The translations under genes were made by a program, and so were the position numbers. A DNA stretch of 64,000 nucleotides from Rhyzopertha dominica (Eukaryota; Arthropoda; Insecta; Coleoptera; Bostrichidae): positions 18,442,245 through 18,506,244 of the forward strand of contig QCXZ01000086.1 in the NCBI GenBank assembly GCA_025024175.1, in the 5' to 3' direction. The notes beneath the pieces are model-generated. The model made no database searches. It saw only the letters and a list, made by a program, of their open reading frames with translations, and was not told the origin of the DNA. Shown here one piece after another: positions 41,183 to 52,639 of the stretch (the stretch's first letter is position 1; each line of letters opens with the position of its first letter).

Positions 41183-42892
41183 CCTATTCTGTAACTTTTA
41201 CTAAATCGAATAGGAATGCTCGCGTGAAATCGGAATGTTGACAAAACGGAATACTCCGTTCCGACTTTGACGTCCCCGCTTCTAAATCGGTATTCTGTAA
41301 CTCGCGTCGGAGCCGGACCAAATCGGAAACTGTATTTCCGNTTTGATGCGCATGGTGAAACCCGGCAACGTTGTATTTTCACTCGAACATCAACATTTAT
41401 TAACCAACTGACAGTCCAAAAGTCTAAAAGTGTGGTTATACATACCACACCTGTGTATTGTAACCTTGTTGTTACTTTAGTGCTTGCGCCTGTTGAACAC
41501 ATGTTTTATAATAAGTGTCGTGTCCGTGTCATAAAATGCCAGATGCGATTGAATTAACTGGATTAAATAAGAATAGTGATTAGTGTAAATCATAAATACT
41601 TTTATTTCAATTTAGTACTTAGTTTGATTACATTATATGTATTTGTAAGTAAATTTTAATTATACCTAAGTAAAATTATTGTAAATAACCTGGTTTCTTA
41701 TTCTACGACCAAGAGTTAGCAAATTCCCGTCTTCATCTCCTAAAATGAAAGGTGAATTACATACAGGTAACATAGCTGAAGTAATTTGTCTTACCATTAT
41801 TTTCATGTGCTTGGTCAATGCTGTCGTTAATGTCTTCCACATTATCATCATCAAATTGTATGTTTCTCATTATTAAAATATTATGCAAAATACAACATGT
41901 ATAAATAATCTTTGCAGCCTCGATAGGGGTGTAGTGTAGTACTCTATCTTTTAAGAGGCAACGAAAACGCATTTTTAATGCACCATTGCACCGCTCAACA
42001 CTATTTCTAGCTCGAACATGAGCTGAAGTGTATTGACTTTCTGGCATTTCATCAGCCGCACCCTGGATTGTTGTTAATAGTCAGGGTTGCAAAGGATAAC
42101 CAGAATCTCCTAAAATAATATTAAGTAAAATAGCAATAAATGTAAGCTGTAAGTAAAATTTGTATTTACCCAGTAACCAATTTAAATTATAAGGTTTGCA
42201 TCAGAAATCTACAAAAAAGCTGTTTTCATATTTCATACTAATTACAGTAGATAGGTATCTTACTATTTGGCAATTACTACTGTGAAAGCCCTTTCGGTTT
42301 AAATATGCAGAAATGAAGTTATTTCATTTATGACTTCAACAGCAATTTTCTTGGGCAAGCGATAAAGATTTCTAAATAGCTGCTATGGCATTTCAAAAGG
42401 GTTGCTTCTGTCATTAAGAACCTTCTTTCCAAGTTAAATACTCGTATATGCCTGTAGTAAAAAGATGAAAATAGATAAACTTAATTCTTTTGTATTACTA
42501 TAATTTTTATTATTAACTTACCTTTCTAGAGCGTTAGCTACTTAATCGCCGAAAACAACACCTTGGAGTATCACGTCCATGTTTTAGTTTGTTGAATTTG
42601 AGCCGCTTTTTATTTTCGACAGTATCCAGAACTAGGGAACAAATTACAGTTACCAAAAACGTTATCGAAGTTTCAACCGTTTCAACTGCGATCTGATCTT
42701 GCGCGAATATCATTCCGATAGTTGGAACGGCAATTCGATAGCGCTAGGCTTGTCGCAGACCATTCCGAGCAAGTAATTCCGACGATCGGAATTAGGAGAG
42801 TTACTGAATACGAATTTCTACGATTCCGATTTCGACCGGTCCATTCCGATCCGATCAGAAGCATTCCTATTCGATTTGAGGTTACAGAATAG
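41183..42892 (-). mobile_element. PIF/Harbinger element inserted in the pogo remnant
   Basis: A 1710-bp unit with ends CCTATTCTGTAAC and GTTACAGAATAG and a 3-bp duplication, ACA (41180-41182 and 42893-42895), as is normal for Harbinger. Both subterminal regions are dense in variants of ATTCCGAT or ATCGGAAT, and the end string TATTCTGTAACTCG is repeated internally at about 41289. Removing it rejoins the pogo reading frame. Confidence 0.8.
41757..42430 (-). pseudogene. PIF/Harbinger nuclease fragment
   Basis: Two readable parts on the minus strand. About 42430-42280 matches the N-terminal helical region (VLNDRSNPFEMP, FRNLYRLPKKIAVEV). About 42115-41757 holds the end of the nuclease: ILGDSGYPLQP (catalytic D), then NSVERCNGALKMRFRCL (the E region) and TCCILHNILIM. 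The middle, with the first catalytic aspartate, is missing or unreadable. Stops are present. Confidence 0.75.
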
Positions 42893-43734
42893 ACATGAAT
42901 GACGGAGATGGTGTTCCCCTTCTCCCTGGATGTAACATTAGGCAGGTTTTTTTAACCTTAGCTGCAATCACATATCCGGGTTTCAGTTGTGTTCAGTTGA
43001 AGTCCCGACTCATCAACATTAAATAAACTTCCTGGTTTGTTTACTAACCCATGCGTAGCTAATATTTAGCCACAGTCTCTTTGTTCATGTTGTGACAGCG
43101 AGCTTGTGATACGCCTTCAGATTTTCTCACAGTCAGTTCTGGATTTCGTGTCATAAGGAGGTTAAGTCAATCTAGTCCTGCCATTTTTTTCCCGATTGAA
43201 CTTATGTTTCAGTTTTAGTAGTTCGGCCAGTCTGTAAACTATTATTCGAATTTCTGATCTTGTTGGGCAGAATCCGTATTTTTGGAGCTTAAAAATATGC
43301 CTGATCAGCTTCTTGTCACATTCCTGCCCCAAATAGATGACGGTCCTAAGGGTTTCTTAACCAAGCAGTTGTCGACAAGTCTCCGTTGGAGAGTGCTCCA
43401 AGAAATCCCGAAGGTTTTCGCAGCTCGATTCACGGACTCTCCAGCTCTAACGGCGATTGCAGCATTCTGTAAGTCTTCTTCAGTCCATCACCCCTATTCG
43501 AGGTTCGTTTTCGTTTGTAAAAAGTCGGCATTGTTATCTTCAACAAAATTCAATAATCTTAATAAAATGTTTAACTCACCATTTCGCCCACTTCACAAAT
43601 CTGAATTCTTCATACTTCAAATTGATGTAATTTTCTGTGGCATCAACATGAGATTTCGTATGATAATTTAAATTGCGTTTTTCATTAAAATTTTTTCCAC
43701 ATATTTTAAAGCTATGGAGATAGTGGGTAGATGT

Positions 43735-43845
43735 TTTATAAAGTTTAGGCGCTAACTTATCAAATGTTTATTCTTTATATGTTTCCTGAGATTACTTGCG
43801 TTGGAATATTGTTTCTCACATTTGCTACAACGCTCCATCACTGAT
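43735..43845 (-). pseudogene. C2H2 zinc-finger fragment
   Basis: Minus strand reads ERCSKCEKQYSNASNLRKHI and then KNKH, a clean C2H2 finger. It is isolated from other coding sequence. Similar single fingers at 47.9 kb and 50.8 kb belong to remnants of the same transposon-linked family. Confidence 0.5.
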
Positions 43846-44159
43846 GGTAACTAAAAAAAAGAATTTCCTTACCTCGTAGAAAAAATTCACCTTTAAATTC
43901 CTTACCCTGCTTATTGCTTATTGCCACCTGTGAATTCAGTTTATTTTTATTTCTTTGTTTTATTTGCATTTCGAACAAATGCATTGTACACGTGCATATA
44001 CAAATTAAATTAATCGTCGAATCAACTTGGATTGTTAGTAGTTCGTACTTACACAGTAGAGAAATATTCATACTGTGATACAACTTCAAGGTGCCCCGTT
44101 AATCTACTACTATTGCGCGCGCACCTTGGATCATTTGTAGCCTATGCTATCTAGACAAT

Positions 44160-45180
44160 TGTTAAAAGACACATCATTTGTATTTTGATTTACAATGATT
44201 GAAAGGATTACCCCAAAAACTGGTTGAAAATCAACATAATCGGTTATTAGTTTCAGATCAAAAGCATATTTTATTCCATGAATTTTGATCCACGTAGTTG
44301 CAGAATATTCGTCAGTAGGTAATTAAAATTAAGGAAGGATGAAAACAAAAAATCCAATTTCGGTTGTACTAGCAAACCCGTTTCTTGCCAATAAGCTGTG
44401 GCACATTATTAATTGATTATTTGTATACAAAATATTTTTTGTTGGACTCACTGCATTTCCTGTTGTTTTCATTCATTCAAAACATATGGAAGATACTTTT
44501 TTCAGAAAGCCAATTTTACCTAACAGTCTTGGATAACGAATAAGCAAATGATGTTCAGGTTTTATATCTCCAAAAAACTGCACGCACATAACATGATGCT
44601 CCGCTATCAGTGTTTTGAGCAATTCAATAAGGTCTGGATTAACAACATCACCAGTAATAATATCAGTAATTTGAAACAAAACCAAAAACATTTCCCATGT
44701 GGGGTTACCAATAGGTATACTACTCCAACAATAAGGGTCAAATTTTTAACAAAAGCAGACATCTCAGCAGCGGAGAAAATTATATGTTTTTTCAAAAGCG
44801 GATACTTAGATGTATGTGGAGGTTTGTTCTTATGCAAGAAATTAAAGAACTGAATACGATTATTTAGGGTTTGTAGTTAAAATAAATTGTCGACATAAAT
44901 AGAGTTACATAAAATATTACCCACGTCATATCTACAAATGCATTATGTCACAAGACATAATGCTTGTAAGGTGGAAATTTGACAAATTGTGCCATACACA
45001 TCTTTGTTTTATAGCACACTTCTTTGATGTCAAATCGTCTTCATAATTGTTAGGCGAACGAAGTAAACAGCTGCGATTGGCTTTGTTTTTGCTAAAACGG
45101 TAAAATGTGCAGTAATAATTAGTACTGAAACTTTCTTTCAATCCTAACATTGAGTTTATACCCAAATTGTCACCCAACAC
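44160..45180 (-). pseudogene. TNP2-like transposon protein remnant, C-terminal half
   Basis: Minus strand: LGDNLGINSMLGLKESFSTN, CTFYRFSKNKANRSCLL and SPNNYEDDL at 45180-44940. Then ITGDVVNPDLIELLKTLIAE with PEHHLLIRYPRLLGKIGFLK (44690-44480), and WIKIHGIKYAFDLKLITDYV at about 44300. These match a large family of insect and cnidarian proteins with an N-terminal C2H2 finger, which I relate to CACTA TNP2-type proteins; that link is from memory and moderate. Stops and frame changes are frequent. The N-terminal half is at 47.3-48.3 kb, with Penelope and LINE pieces between them. Confidence 0.5.
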
Positions 45181-45854
45181 TAATGCGACCCAAAATTAAG
45201 CAGTGTACAATCTCCAGTTTTAGTATGTATTTTAATACCATTATTTTCTAGCAATATAAAATCTGAAATAATTTTTTAAAATTTCTGTTCATTGCCGGAT
45301 GATTTTGCATCAGATGAACTGCAACAGAAAAATATTTTCTAAAAGTGACGAACATTCCGGTGGCAAGCATTCTAAAGAAAAGTAAACACTAAAAACTATG
45401 AACACCAGCATGATTTCCTAAAGTATTTCCAATTTCTAATTTCATCCCCATAAAGATATATGGGGAAATTCAAAATTGGATCCATATTCTTATGTTCAGT
45501 TGGCGTGTAATTGAATAAAAAGTAAATAGAAGCTGGTCTTCTGAACTAGATGATAATACAGTAGTGAAATAATTACATATTAAAAATTAAATTGAGAAGT
45601 GCAGCGGAAGGCACTTATTTTATGAAAAATCACCGTTTAAATGTAAATGACATTTTTACAAATGGAACGGCGCGCTGACTGCAAACTACGCTTTTTAACA
45701 AAGATGACCTACGACAGTTGAACAAAATGACAAACCGCAGAAACATGAAACGAAACATAGAGCGGGCGAACATAGAGCGCCGATCTTTGATCGCAAGGTC
45801 AGGAGAACGAGGTGAATAACCTATCAAATGGCCGAGTGTGCGCGATTAAATTTA

Positions 45855-46225
45855 GATAGATAGATAGATATAAGGAACGCAAAAATTACTTTTCGTTACT
45901 GTTCAGCCAACAAATGTCTTTTTAGTGCAACTTTGAAGGCTTTAATTTTATTATTTAGCTTTATATGTTTAGGTATATTATGACTGAAGCTACGTTATAA
46001 ACAAAAGGTCTTTGAAATATAGCAGTACGGTGTTGTAATAAGTGATTTCCTTCTAACATTCATTGTGTACATCAGTTCTGAACCTTATTTTGTTGTAGAG
46101 ATAAATTGGCTTGTGAGAGTTTATAAGCAGCAGCGTGGAAAAGACGGCGGTTTTTCATGTTTAGCCACCCTATATCTGTTATTCTTTTTGAGATACTTTC
46201 CCTGCGTCTCACCCCACAAATCAAA
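45855..46225 (-). pseudogene. CR1-like LINE 3' end with tetranucleotide tail
   Basis: Minus strand: ICGVRRRESISKRITDIGWL, then YLYNKIRFRTDVHN, and a closing LNNKIKAFKVALKRHLLAEQ. These are typical of the C-terminus of CR1/Jockey-group ORF2. After the stop, on the same strand, there is a TATC microsatellite (complement of TAGATAGATAGATAGA at 45855-45872), the expected 3' tail. The element is 5'-truncated, joining directly to the Penelope GIY-YIG region. Confidence 0.65.
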
Positions 46226-46430
46226 TGAATATGTAAGACTGTAGGTTCTGGAATAAAATTATAACCGGATTTTGAAATATGTTCTGCAAAATTGGAAACA
46301 TAAGGTTGCTTTTTGTTAAGTTTTATTTGTTGAAAATGTTCCTTGCATCTTATTTAGAAGTTTCTGAAAGTTCTGCCAACATAGAACATACCACAGGTGC
46401 AATCTAATCTATAAACACCACTTTTTGTCA
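46205..46430 (-). pseudogene. Penelope GIY-YIG endonuclease fragment
   Basis: Minus strand: SGVYRLDCTCGMFYVGRTFR, a stop, then IRCKEHFQQIKLNKKQPYVS and FAEHISKSGYNFI. This is the GIY-YIG nuclease module at the C-terminus of Penelope polyproteins: G-V-Y, Y-V-G and R residues are visible, and the first stop lies just after the catalytic R region. The RT of this copy is not seen. Confidence 0.7.
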
Positions 46431-46599
46431 ATGGATCATAATTTTCAAAGGGTTTTTGAATTAGAGAAATAAATATTGATGTTAGAGTTTTTATATTGTT
46501 CTTTTGATGGTTTGAGAAATGCGGGGAAAGAAAGGAATCTAGTTCAGAAGACCAGCTTCTTTTTACGTTTTATTCAAATATGGGGAACGCCATATTATT

Positions 46600-47270
46600 T
46601 TTAAAACTGTTTCTTTATTTCATGCCACATTGCATGAGTATATTAGATAGAGCACATGACTCTCCTTTTAAGTCTGACATATAAGAACAAATAGATTCAA
46701 AAACCCAGATAGTAGCTCTAAAAATAATTGTAATGTTCTTGGATTGATATGATTGGCAAGTAACGCAATCTGCTAAGCTAAGTGTTATTGTAGACTATTC
46801 TTTTATAATCTATTCCGAGAGTAATAACTATTGGTTTAATAAAAAAGTTTGACGACCCGAAATACCGAAACCGCAATTGTTCCGAATTAACATTTTCAAA
46901 AATATTACTTGGTGAATGTCTACACACATAAAACGATATTTGTTTGTATATACACAACAAAGTATTTATTTGTATTAAGAAATATTTATTCTTGATATAT
47001 TTTATTAGAAATAAGTAAACAAAGCTTGCACCACTGGTAAGTTATGTTTTGAATTAACAGTGCTTTCGTTTGTCTCAAATAATATTTTTTTTTTCAAGAA
47101 ATTAACATTTTCTTGCAATAATTAAACCTTTTCTTAAAGCTCAAATATATTTATATTTATAGCTTTGTTTTTATGTAGCACATTTCCCCACAATCTTCAT
47201 TAAGGATATTATATTAAAACCCCTGAAATATTTTTTAGTAAGTTCTTTTGACAATTTAAAACTGTTGTAC
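46600..47270. other. AT-rich sequence, no gene recognised
   Basis: Only short frames and A/T runs. It may be the middle of the eroded TNP2-like gene, but no motif can be read. Confidence 0.3.
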
Positions 47271-47279
47271 TCGTATATA

Positions 47280-48281
47280 CTCCTGGAAGTAATTTAGTCT
47301 TTTTGAAAGAAACAAAATAAACTACTTTTTCTTTAAGCGAAAGAAAGTTTGTCAATTATTTNTCCGGCTTTCTGGAGACAAACCTGCAGTATTAGGGATA
47401 GGTTCAATTAGATATTTACTATTTTCAAAATATTTAGTTCTATTGTATTCTGTTAGAAATGGTTGAAATGTCGAATTAAAAGCTTGAAACACGCAATGAA
47501 CACAACCTTAGANAAGAATTCTGATCTCAAATTGTTTTCATAATATTTGAAAAACGGGGAAAAAGAGTTTGTCATGTTTACTTTAATCTGAATGGTAGTA
47601 CGAGGTAAGCAAAGGCTACCATATAACTAGACAACAAATTGTTCAAAGCTAGAATGACATTCCATCATAAAAAGTTTTAAATTATTTTCCTTAGTAGAAG
47701 TTTTTTCATTTGGTTCATAATCACCATTAAGGGTACTTTCTGTCTTACTTTCTAAATGATATACCACGCACTTTTCCGACTGGTCACTTCTACAGTAGGT
47801 TGATTTAGAATTTGAAGAGATTTGACATGCTTCATCATTAAATGCCGCCTAAAACAATCATTTCTCTGAAATTANCTATGACAGCCTGACTTTGAGCAAG
47901 TAAAAATATGATCAACGTAATGAATGTATTCTAAATGAAAAACAAATTTGTTGGGGATATTAAATTAAATGACCACTTCATATTAGGGAAGAAGAAAAAT
48001 TAATTTCGCTGTATTTCAGTTGTTTCACCACAGCTACAAGGTGTGGTATTAATATGTCACAAGAAGTACTATGTACTAATGCCTCAAAAATTCTTCTGAA
48101 ATAGTTGCCACACATGGGAACTGGGTAAATGAATTGTCTTAAAACATATATCAAATGCTCTTATAATGCTATCGAATTCGTACCTAACATAATCTATTAC
48201 CACATAGGCTTTCTGGATTGTTTGAATGGTGGCGCCTTCTATGATAATGTAAGAGTGAACAGTTTGTTTGTGAGTAGTCAA
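47280..48281 (-). pseudogene. TNP2-like transposon protein remnant, N-terminal half and short partner ORF
   Basis: Minus strand: at 48281-48084 an ORF with AYVVIDYVRYEFDSIIRAFD and KTIHLPSSHVWQLFQ, the same motif as in the 2.5 kb gene and the 50.4 kb fragment. At about 47910 there is a C2H2 finger (FTCSKSGCHS, then CFRRHLMMKH). It continues with LPRTTIQIKVNMTNSF and NSKYLIEPIPN at about 47600-47370, as in the family at 44-45 kb. Many stops. Together with 44160-45180 it appears to be one eroded gene interrupted by retroelement pieces. Confidence 0.45.
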
Positions 48282-48417
48282 ACTTTTGTATCTGTCTATT
48301 TGCTTGTCGATGTCTCCAGGAATCTGAAAGTTTCATTCTCATATAATTACATTGATTATAAACATTTATTTAAAGGTTTGTACCTTTACATGTTGTATTT
48401 ATTTAGCTACAATATTA

Positions 48418-49925
48418 AATTATTATTATTATTATTGTTAATTACATATAAATAATACGATATTTAACCACAAAACTAATTACATATACATTAACAGTTA
48501 AATAAACAACAGACATAATAACCTTTCTAAACACAGTTGAGACACATAAAATTCACATTTGATGCCGAGAGTATTAGCCTCCTTGATAAATCTAACCATA
48601 GGCAAATAACATATGTAATTAGTGAAACAAGACAGAACCACAAACAGATCGTTACTCCTCGTAGTACGAGAAAGCACCTGAAACGTCAACGCTCCCAACA
48701 GTTGACGACAATCAACGTTACCCCTGACAATCTTATATAGCATCAATAAATCACACAAAATTCTTCGCGATTCTAAACTACTTAGATTCAATAAACGCAG
48801 TATCGCGGGGCACAAGTTGTTATCATGCACTTGACCCATGTAAGCAACATAGAACTTTGTTTGTAAAGATTTCAGCTTTGAAACATAAACTGCATAATGT
48901 GGCGACCAAACTGGTCAACACTGTCAATAATGATCGAACAAACGCTATATAAACTCTCTTTAATGAACCAACTGACAAATGTCTCCCGTTCCATAAAATG
49001 CATCCCAGGATCCGGAAAGCCCTACTACATAATTTATCAATGGGAACTGAACGTTAGCTACTCATCTAAAATAACGCTAAGATCCTTAATCTCACTAACG
49101 CGATTTAATCTCACGTTATTTATGGAGTAATTAAAATGTATCAATCTGCTCCTTCTGCCAAAGGTGATGCAATGGCAGTTAGTAATATTTAAGGACAGCA
49201 TAATCCTTAGACCACCCCACAAGAGAATCTATATCACATTGAAGCTTCAGGCAACCTTCTGTGTTTCCAATAGAAAGAAAAATTTTCATGTCATCTGCAA
49301 ACAACAAATAACTGCAGTATTTAAAGCATCCACCAATATCATTAATGAATAAGGAAAACAATACTGGCCCCAAATGCAAATTCTGGGGAACACCAGAGTG
49401 GACAACAATGGAATCCGACACATGTCCGCCAAACTTGACGGACTGCTTACGAGCCACAAGATAGCTACGAAGTCTTAATTTATGCAAAAGCAGGTTGTGA
49501 TTGACCCTATCAAAAGCTCGAGAAAAATCGGTATAAATGGAATCAACCTGTTGTTTTTGTCCAATGCTGGCCAGTAAATGTTGCTGATAATTTAGCAAGT
49601 TAGAAGTGGTTGATCCATGTTGCTGGTCAACAATAATGTTCTTACATTGCCAGGATACAATAGGAGTAATGACGCTCTCGAACAGCTTGGGAATCGCTGA
49701 CAGTATGCTATTTGGTCTGTAATTCTATACATCTGATCTAGCACCAACGTTTTTAAATATTGGAATTATATAACTATGCTTAATGACTTAAATTCAGCGA
49801 AGAATTAAAAAGGCGATGAATTGGCAAGGATAAGGTGTGAACACACCTCCTCAACAAATAAGGAGGAACACCATCGGGGCCAAAGCTTAAGCCATCCTAG
49901 AAATACCCTCAAAACTATCGTTCAT
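48418..49925 (-). pseudogene. LINE ORF2, RT to C-terminus, with AAT tail
   Basis: Minus strand from about 49880: RISGDGVPPYLL in the linker, IIPIFKNVGARSDVQNYRP, then the RT with IYTDFSRAFDRVNH (first catalytic D), VHSGVPQNLHLGPVLFSLFI and LLFADDMKIF (catalytic DD). The C-terminal part is at 48839-48500 (LRLLNLSSLESRRILCDLLM). The 3' end is an AAT microsatellite (complement of 48419-48437). It is 5'-truncated and belongs to the CR1/Jockey group. Several stops. The palindrome-array cassette begins right at its upstream break. Confidence 0.75.
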
Positions 49926-49929
49926 TGAA

Positions 49930-51420
49930 TAATAAATCGGTACATCAAACTGTGATCAGTTCATTGGTTCAATGAATTACTTCATTGATTTTCAATGAAT
50001 CGATTCATTAATATTATGAATTCCTTCATTGGGTCAATGAACTTATACATTGGTTCAATGATTTTTTTGTCTACAATATCAATGAACTCACCACCAGTTA
50101 ATGTACCGTTTCATTGAAACAATGTACCTGTATGTTGGACCAAAATTAATGTACCGATTCATTGTCTCAATGGACAGTTTCATTATTATACTTACTTATA
50201 CATAGCTAAACATACGTATCTTCCTGTCTCACAATAAAGAGAGAAATGCCTACACAACATTCATTTTTGACTTTCCGTTTTCAGGTATTCGGACATAATA
50301 TGGACTTTTGAGAACAAACTAGTCTTTTTCAAATTATAAAAGTGGAATTCAATGAAACTTCATAACATGTTTGATTCAGTTGCAAAGTCCAGATCAAATA
50401 GATACATTGTTTTGTAGCAGATATCGACTGCTCTGGGTATAATCGTAAAACTAAATCTAATTTCATTGAAGTACATTATAATATCCTCCGGTTTCGTTAT
50501 ATCACTTCCAACACTCATGATAAAAGGCTGAGTAGCATTTTTTTTCGACTTGAGGAACCTCAAATGATTTTCTAACTCTTGGTGGGATTTAGCTAGATAT
50601 CAGAGACTCCTGCGAATATTTGATGGTGTATTTTGTTATTTCTGCTTTAGCTACTCCATTTTTCTTCTTTACAATTTTGCCCGTAAGAACAAAATAACCA
50701 TGTAGAGCGCAAAGTAGTGCCGATATCATGCTTCGTTCGAAAATGTCTAATGAGAGTGCTTAGCGACCCAAAATTCCTTTTGCAGGCGAAACAAATCATT
50801 TTATGAAGGTATCTCGGTAGGGATACTCACTTATTAAATCTATTACACACAATCTATTCTATTAATTTCACTTCCACCATTGCGATTCGAAGACTTGTTC
50901 GAAACTAATAAATTAAATAGGAAGAAACTGAAAAGGAATGGGAGGGTTTTGACTTGTTAGATCGCACGCGAATCTTCAACGACGTGAAGATTACACGTCC
51001 ACTACCATCACCAATGACGTTGAACGATATAGGGCTAGACAAATATCGCATTTATTTGTCCATATAATAATGTAATGTACGTATACATCGAAATAATTTA
51101 CGGTTACACTGGTCCAATGTATATGAACATCATACTAATGTACCTAGTAATAGTTGGTAATAATGTCATTGGGACAATGTAATGCCACAGACCGATGACA
51201 TTATACATTGAAAAGATGAAAGAATAAATGGCCACGTTGAATTAAATCATTGGGCCAATGTTTTATTATATTGAAAGTTAATGAACGCCAATTCATTGAA
51301 CCAATGAACGGTTCATGGATCATTGAACGGAAATTCATAATATCAATGAATGATTCATTGTTATAATGTACAGAAATTTAATGACTTGTGTTCATCAATA
51401 TTATGTACACTTTTCGGTGT
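49930..51420. repeat. Cassette framed by two arrays of TTCATTG-CAATGAA palindromes
   Basis: About eight imperfect palindromes of the form TTCATTG-NNN-CAATGAA lie at 49940-50195 and about eight more at 51115-51400, each 15-19 bp and 20-40 bp apart. Some end in CAATGTA. The roughly 900-bp middle has fragments of a C2H2 protein. It separates a LINE from a gypsy remnant, so it behaves like an inserted element, but I found no clean terminal repeat or duplication. Confidence 0.6.
50360..50830 (-). pseudogene. C2H2 finger and conserved short protein inside the palindrome cassette
   Basis: Minus strand: a finger at about 50805-50735 (MICFACKRNFGSLSTLIRHF, then RTKHD), then broken frames, then MRFLKSKKNATQPFIMSVGS and DIIMYFNEIRFSFTIIPRAV at 50563-50360. 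The second part matches the motif at 2.5 kb and 48.2 kb. So a C2H2 finger next to this short motif is a recurring unit. Function unknown. Confidence 0.45.
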
Positions 51421-51429
51421 AGTTCACAA

Positions 51430-52020
51430 TTATTTATAAATTTAGTGACATTTGCTTTTAGGAATTTCCAATAATAATTAGCCTTTAAAAATGTAATTGG
51501 TCTTTTTTTTAAATATTTTTTCAAGAATTTAGTAACTGCACTGATATTAGCTGGAATGGTTGCTTTGATGATTTTATTTCCATCGAAATTTTCGCGATTG
51601 ATTTCTTAATAATCGTCATATGGTGATTTCGTCACTACTAATTGTTGAATTTTGTTATTGATAATTTCGTCAAAAATCGGTATGTCCGCGAGAGTTTCTG
51701 GCGTGTTTGCACTATGTGCGGTATTGGAAGTATTTGAAATCGGAGGTCGAATTTGAATATTTTGCAGAATTCTGAATTTGGGTTCTTTCACCGGGGGTTC
51801 AATAATTTTGAGTGCTTCTGACACTTCATTTGGGTCTAACATGTTTGGGTCGTAATTTGAACTAAAAATTCTTCGATGTTAAAATTTATGTCCTCTGGAT
51901 TAATAAGTATTGATTGTGTTTCCACTGCATTTAATCGGATTCTAGAAAGGGCGTCGCGTTCGAATTGTGTTTTCCTCTTTATATATAATTTCTTAGTCGT
52001 ATTTATCGAGTTTCAGTCGT
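51430..52020 (-). pseudogene. gypsy (errantivirus-like) RNase H to integrase remnant
   Basis: Minus strand starts with RDALSRIRLNAVETQSILIN, the end of RNase H (ADALSR in intact copies). Next come LDPNEVSEALKIIEPPVKEP, IPANISAVTKFLKKYLKK and ANYYWKFLKANVTKFINNCE, the integrase zinc region. Frame changes at about 51845 and stops make it a remnant. It ends at the palindrome-array cassette. Confidence 0.55.
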
Positions 52021-52029
52021 CATCGCATT

Positions 52030-52395
52030 AATATTTAATTCAGCTCTTTTAGATCGTTATCGGAATCACAATAATTATTTGGTTCAGAATATTATTCATA
52101 TTAATCGGTATTTTCGCGTCCGTTTTGTTCATTATTGATGAATAGGCGTGGATAATATAATGTTACAGTGGGGGGCTTAAGCCCCTCGGATAGAAATAAT
52201 AACAATAATTTACGATAGTTAATAAAAATTACATATTCATAAAAATTTTAAAAAATTTATTTATTGCTAATTTTGATATTAACAGTTGGTAAAAAGTAAC
52301 TTTCAATATATATTGATTTCAGAAGTTATTTTCTCGGGTCCTTAGGTATTAACCAAAAATAACATGAAAAGATTTATTGAAAAATATAATTTAGA
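52030..52395. other. AT-rich spacer with a 14-bp perfect palindrome
   Basis: GGGGCTTAAGCCCC at 52172-52185 stands out in AT-rich DNA. It may come from an LTR. No gene was seen. Confidence 0.35.
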
Positions 52396-52399
52396 CTGA

Positions 52400-52625
52400 A
52401 AAATTACTTCACAGAATTATGAAAGTTTAAAGTTATTTTTCTGTTGCCCCGTTTGACAAATTCATTCAAAATATCTTCTGGGTTTAGCTTTGCAGCTAAG
52501 CTACTTTCGATATTTATTATTGCCAGGCTGCTAAATCTTTGTACAGTCCAGAGTAGGATCGTTTCTACGGAAACAACTGTATAATATTTTTTTAACAGTA
52601 TTAGCACACGAAGTATTTTTTCTCA
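52400..52625 (-). pseudogene. hAT-type transposase C-terminal fragment
   Basis: Minus strand reads VQRFSSLAIINIESSLAAKL and NPEDILNEFVKRGNRKI. This resembles the C-terminal dimerisation end of hAT transposases of the zinc-finger MYM/TTF type. The upstream SAERSFS region is partly readable. It is isolated and short. Confidence 0.45.
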
Positions 52626-52639
52626 TGCGGAATATTTTT

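Larger units (their letters stand above)
40609..43570 (-). pseudogene. pogo-like transposase (psq HTH plus DDE_1), split by Harbinger
   Basis: On the minus strand the N-terminal pipsqueak-type region is at about 43570-43200 (PTFYKRKRTSNRGD, then PNKIRNSNNSLQTGRTTK, many stops). Then comes YVIAAKVKK at about 42990. After the Harbinger element it resumes with the core: VVLILDGHSSHCNSVETLEF (catalytic D), TTHYRQPLDRSF, and NALTGFRTTGIFPFNSHSIP. This is the DDE_1 family that includes pogo, Tigger and CENP-B. Stops and frameshifts are everywhere, so it is old. Confidence 0.75.
45511..46577. repeat. 40-bp inverted repeats enclosing a Penelope and LINE fragment
   Basis: 45511-45550 and 46538-46577 are inverted copies with two mismatches (core AGAAGCTGGTCTTCTGAACT). 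They enclose about 1 kb that holds the GIY-YIG fragment and a LINE 3' end. They may be the ends of a Penelope insertion, which can have inverted terminal segments, but no target duplication was identified. Confidence 0.6.
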
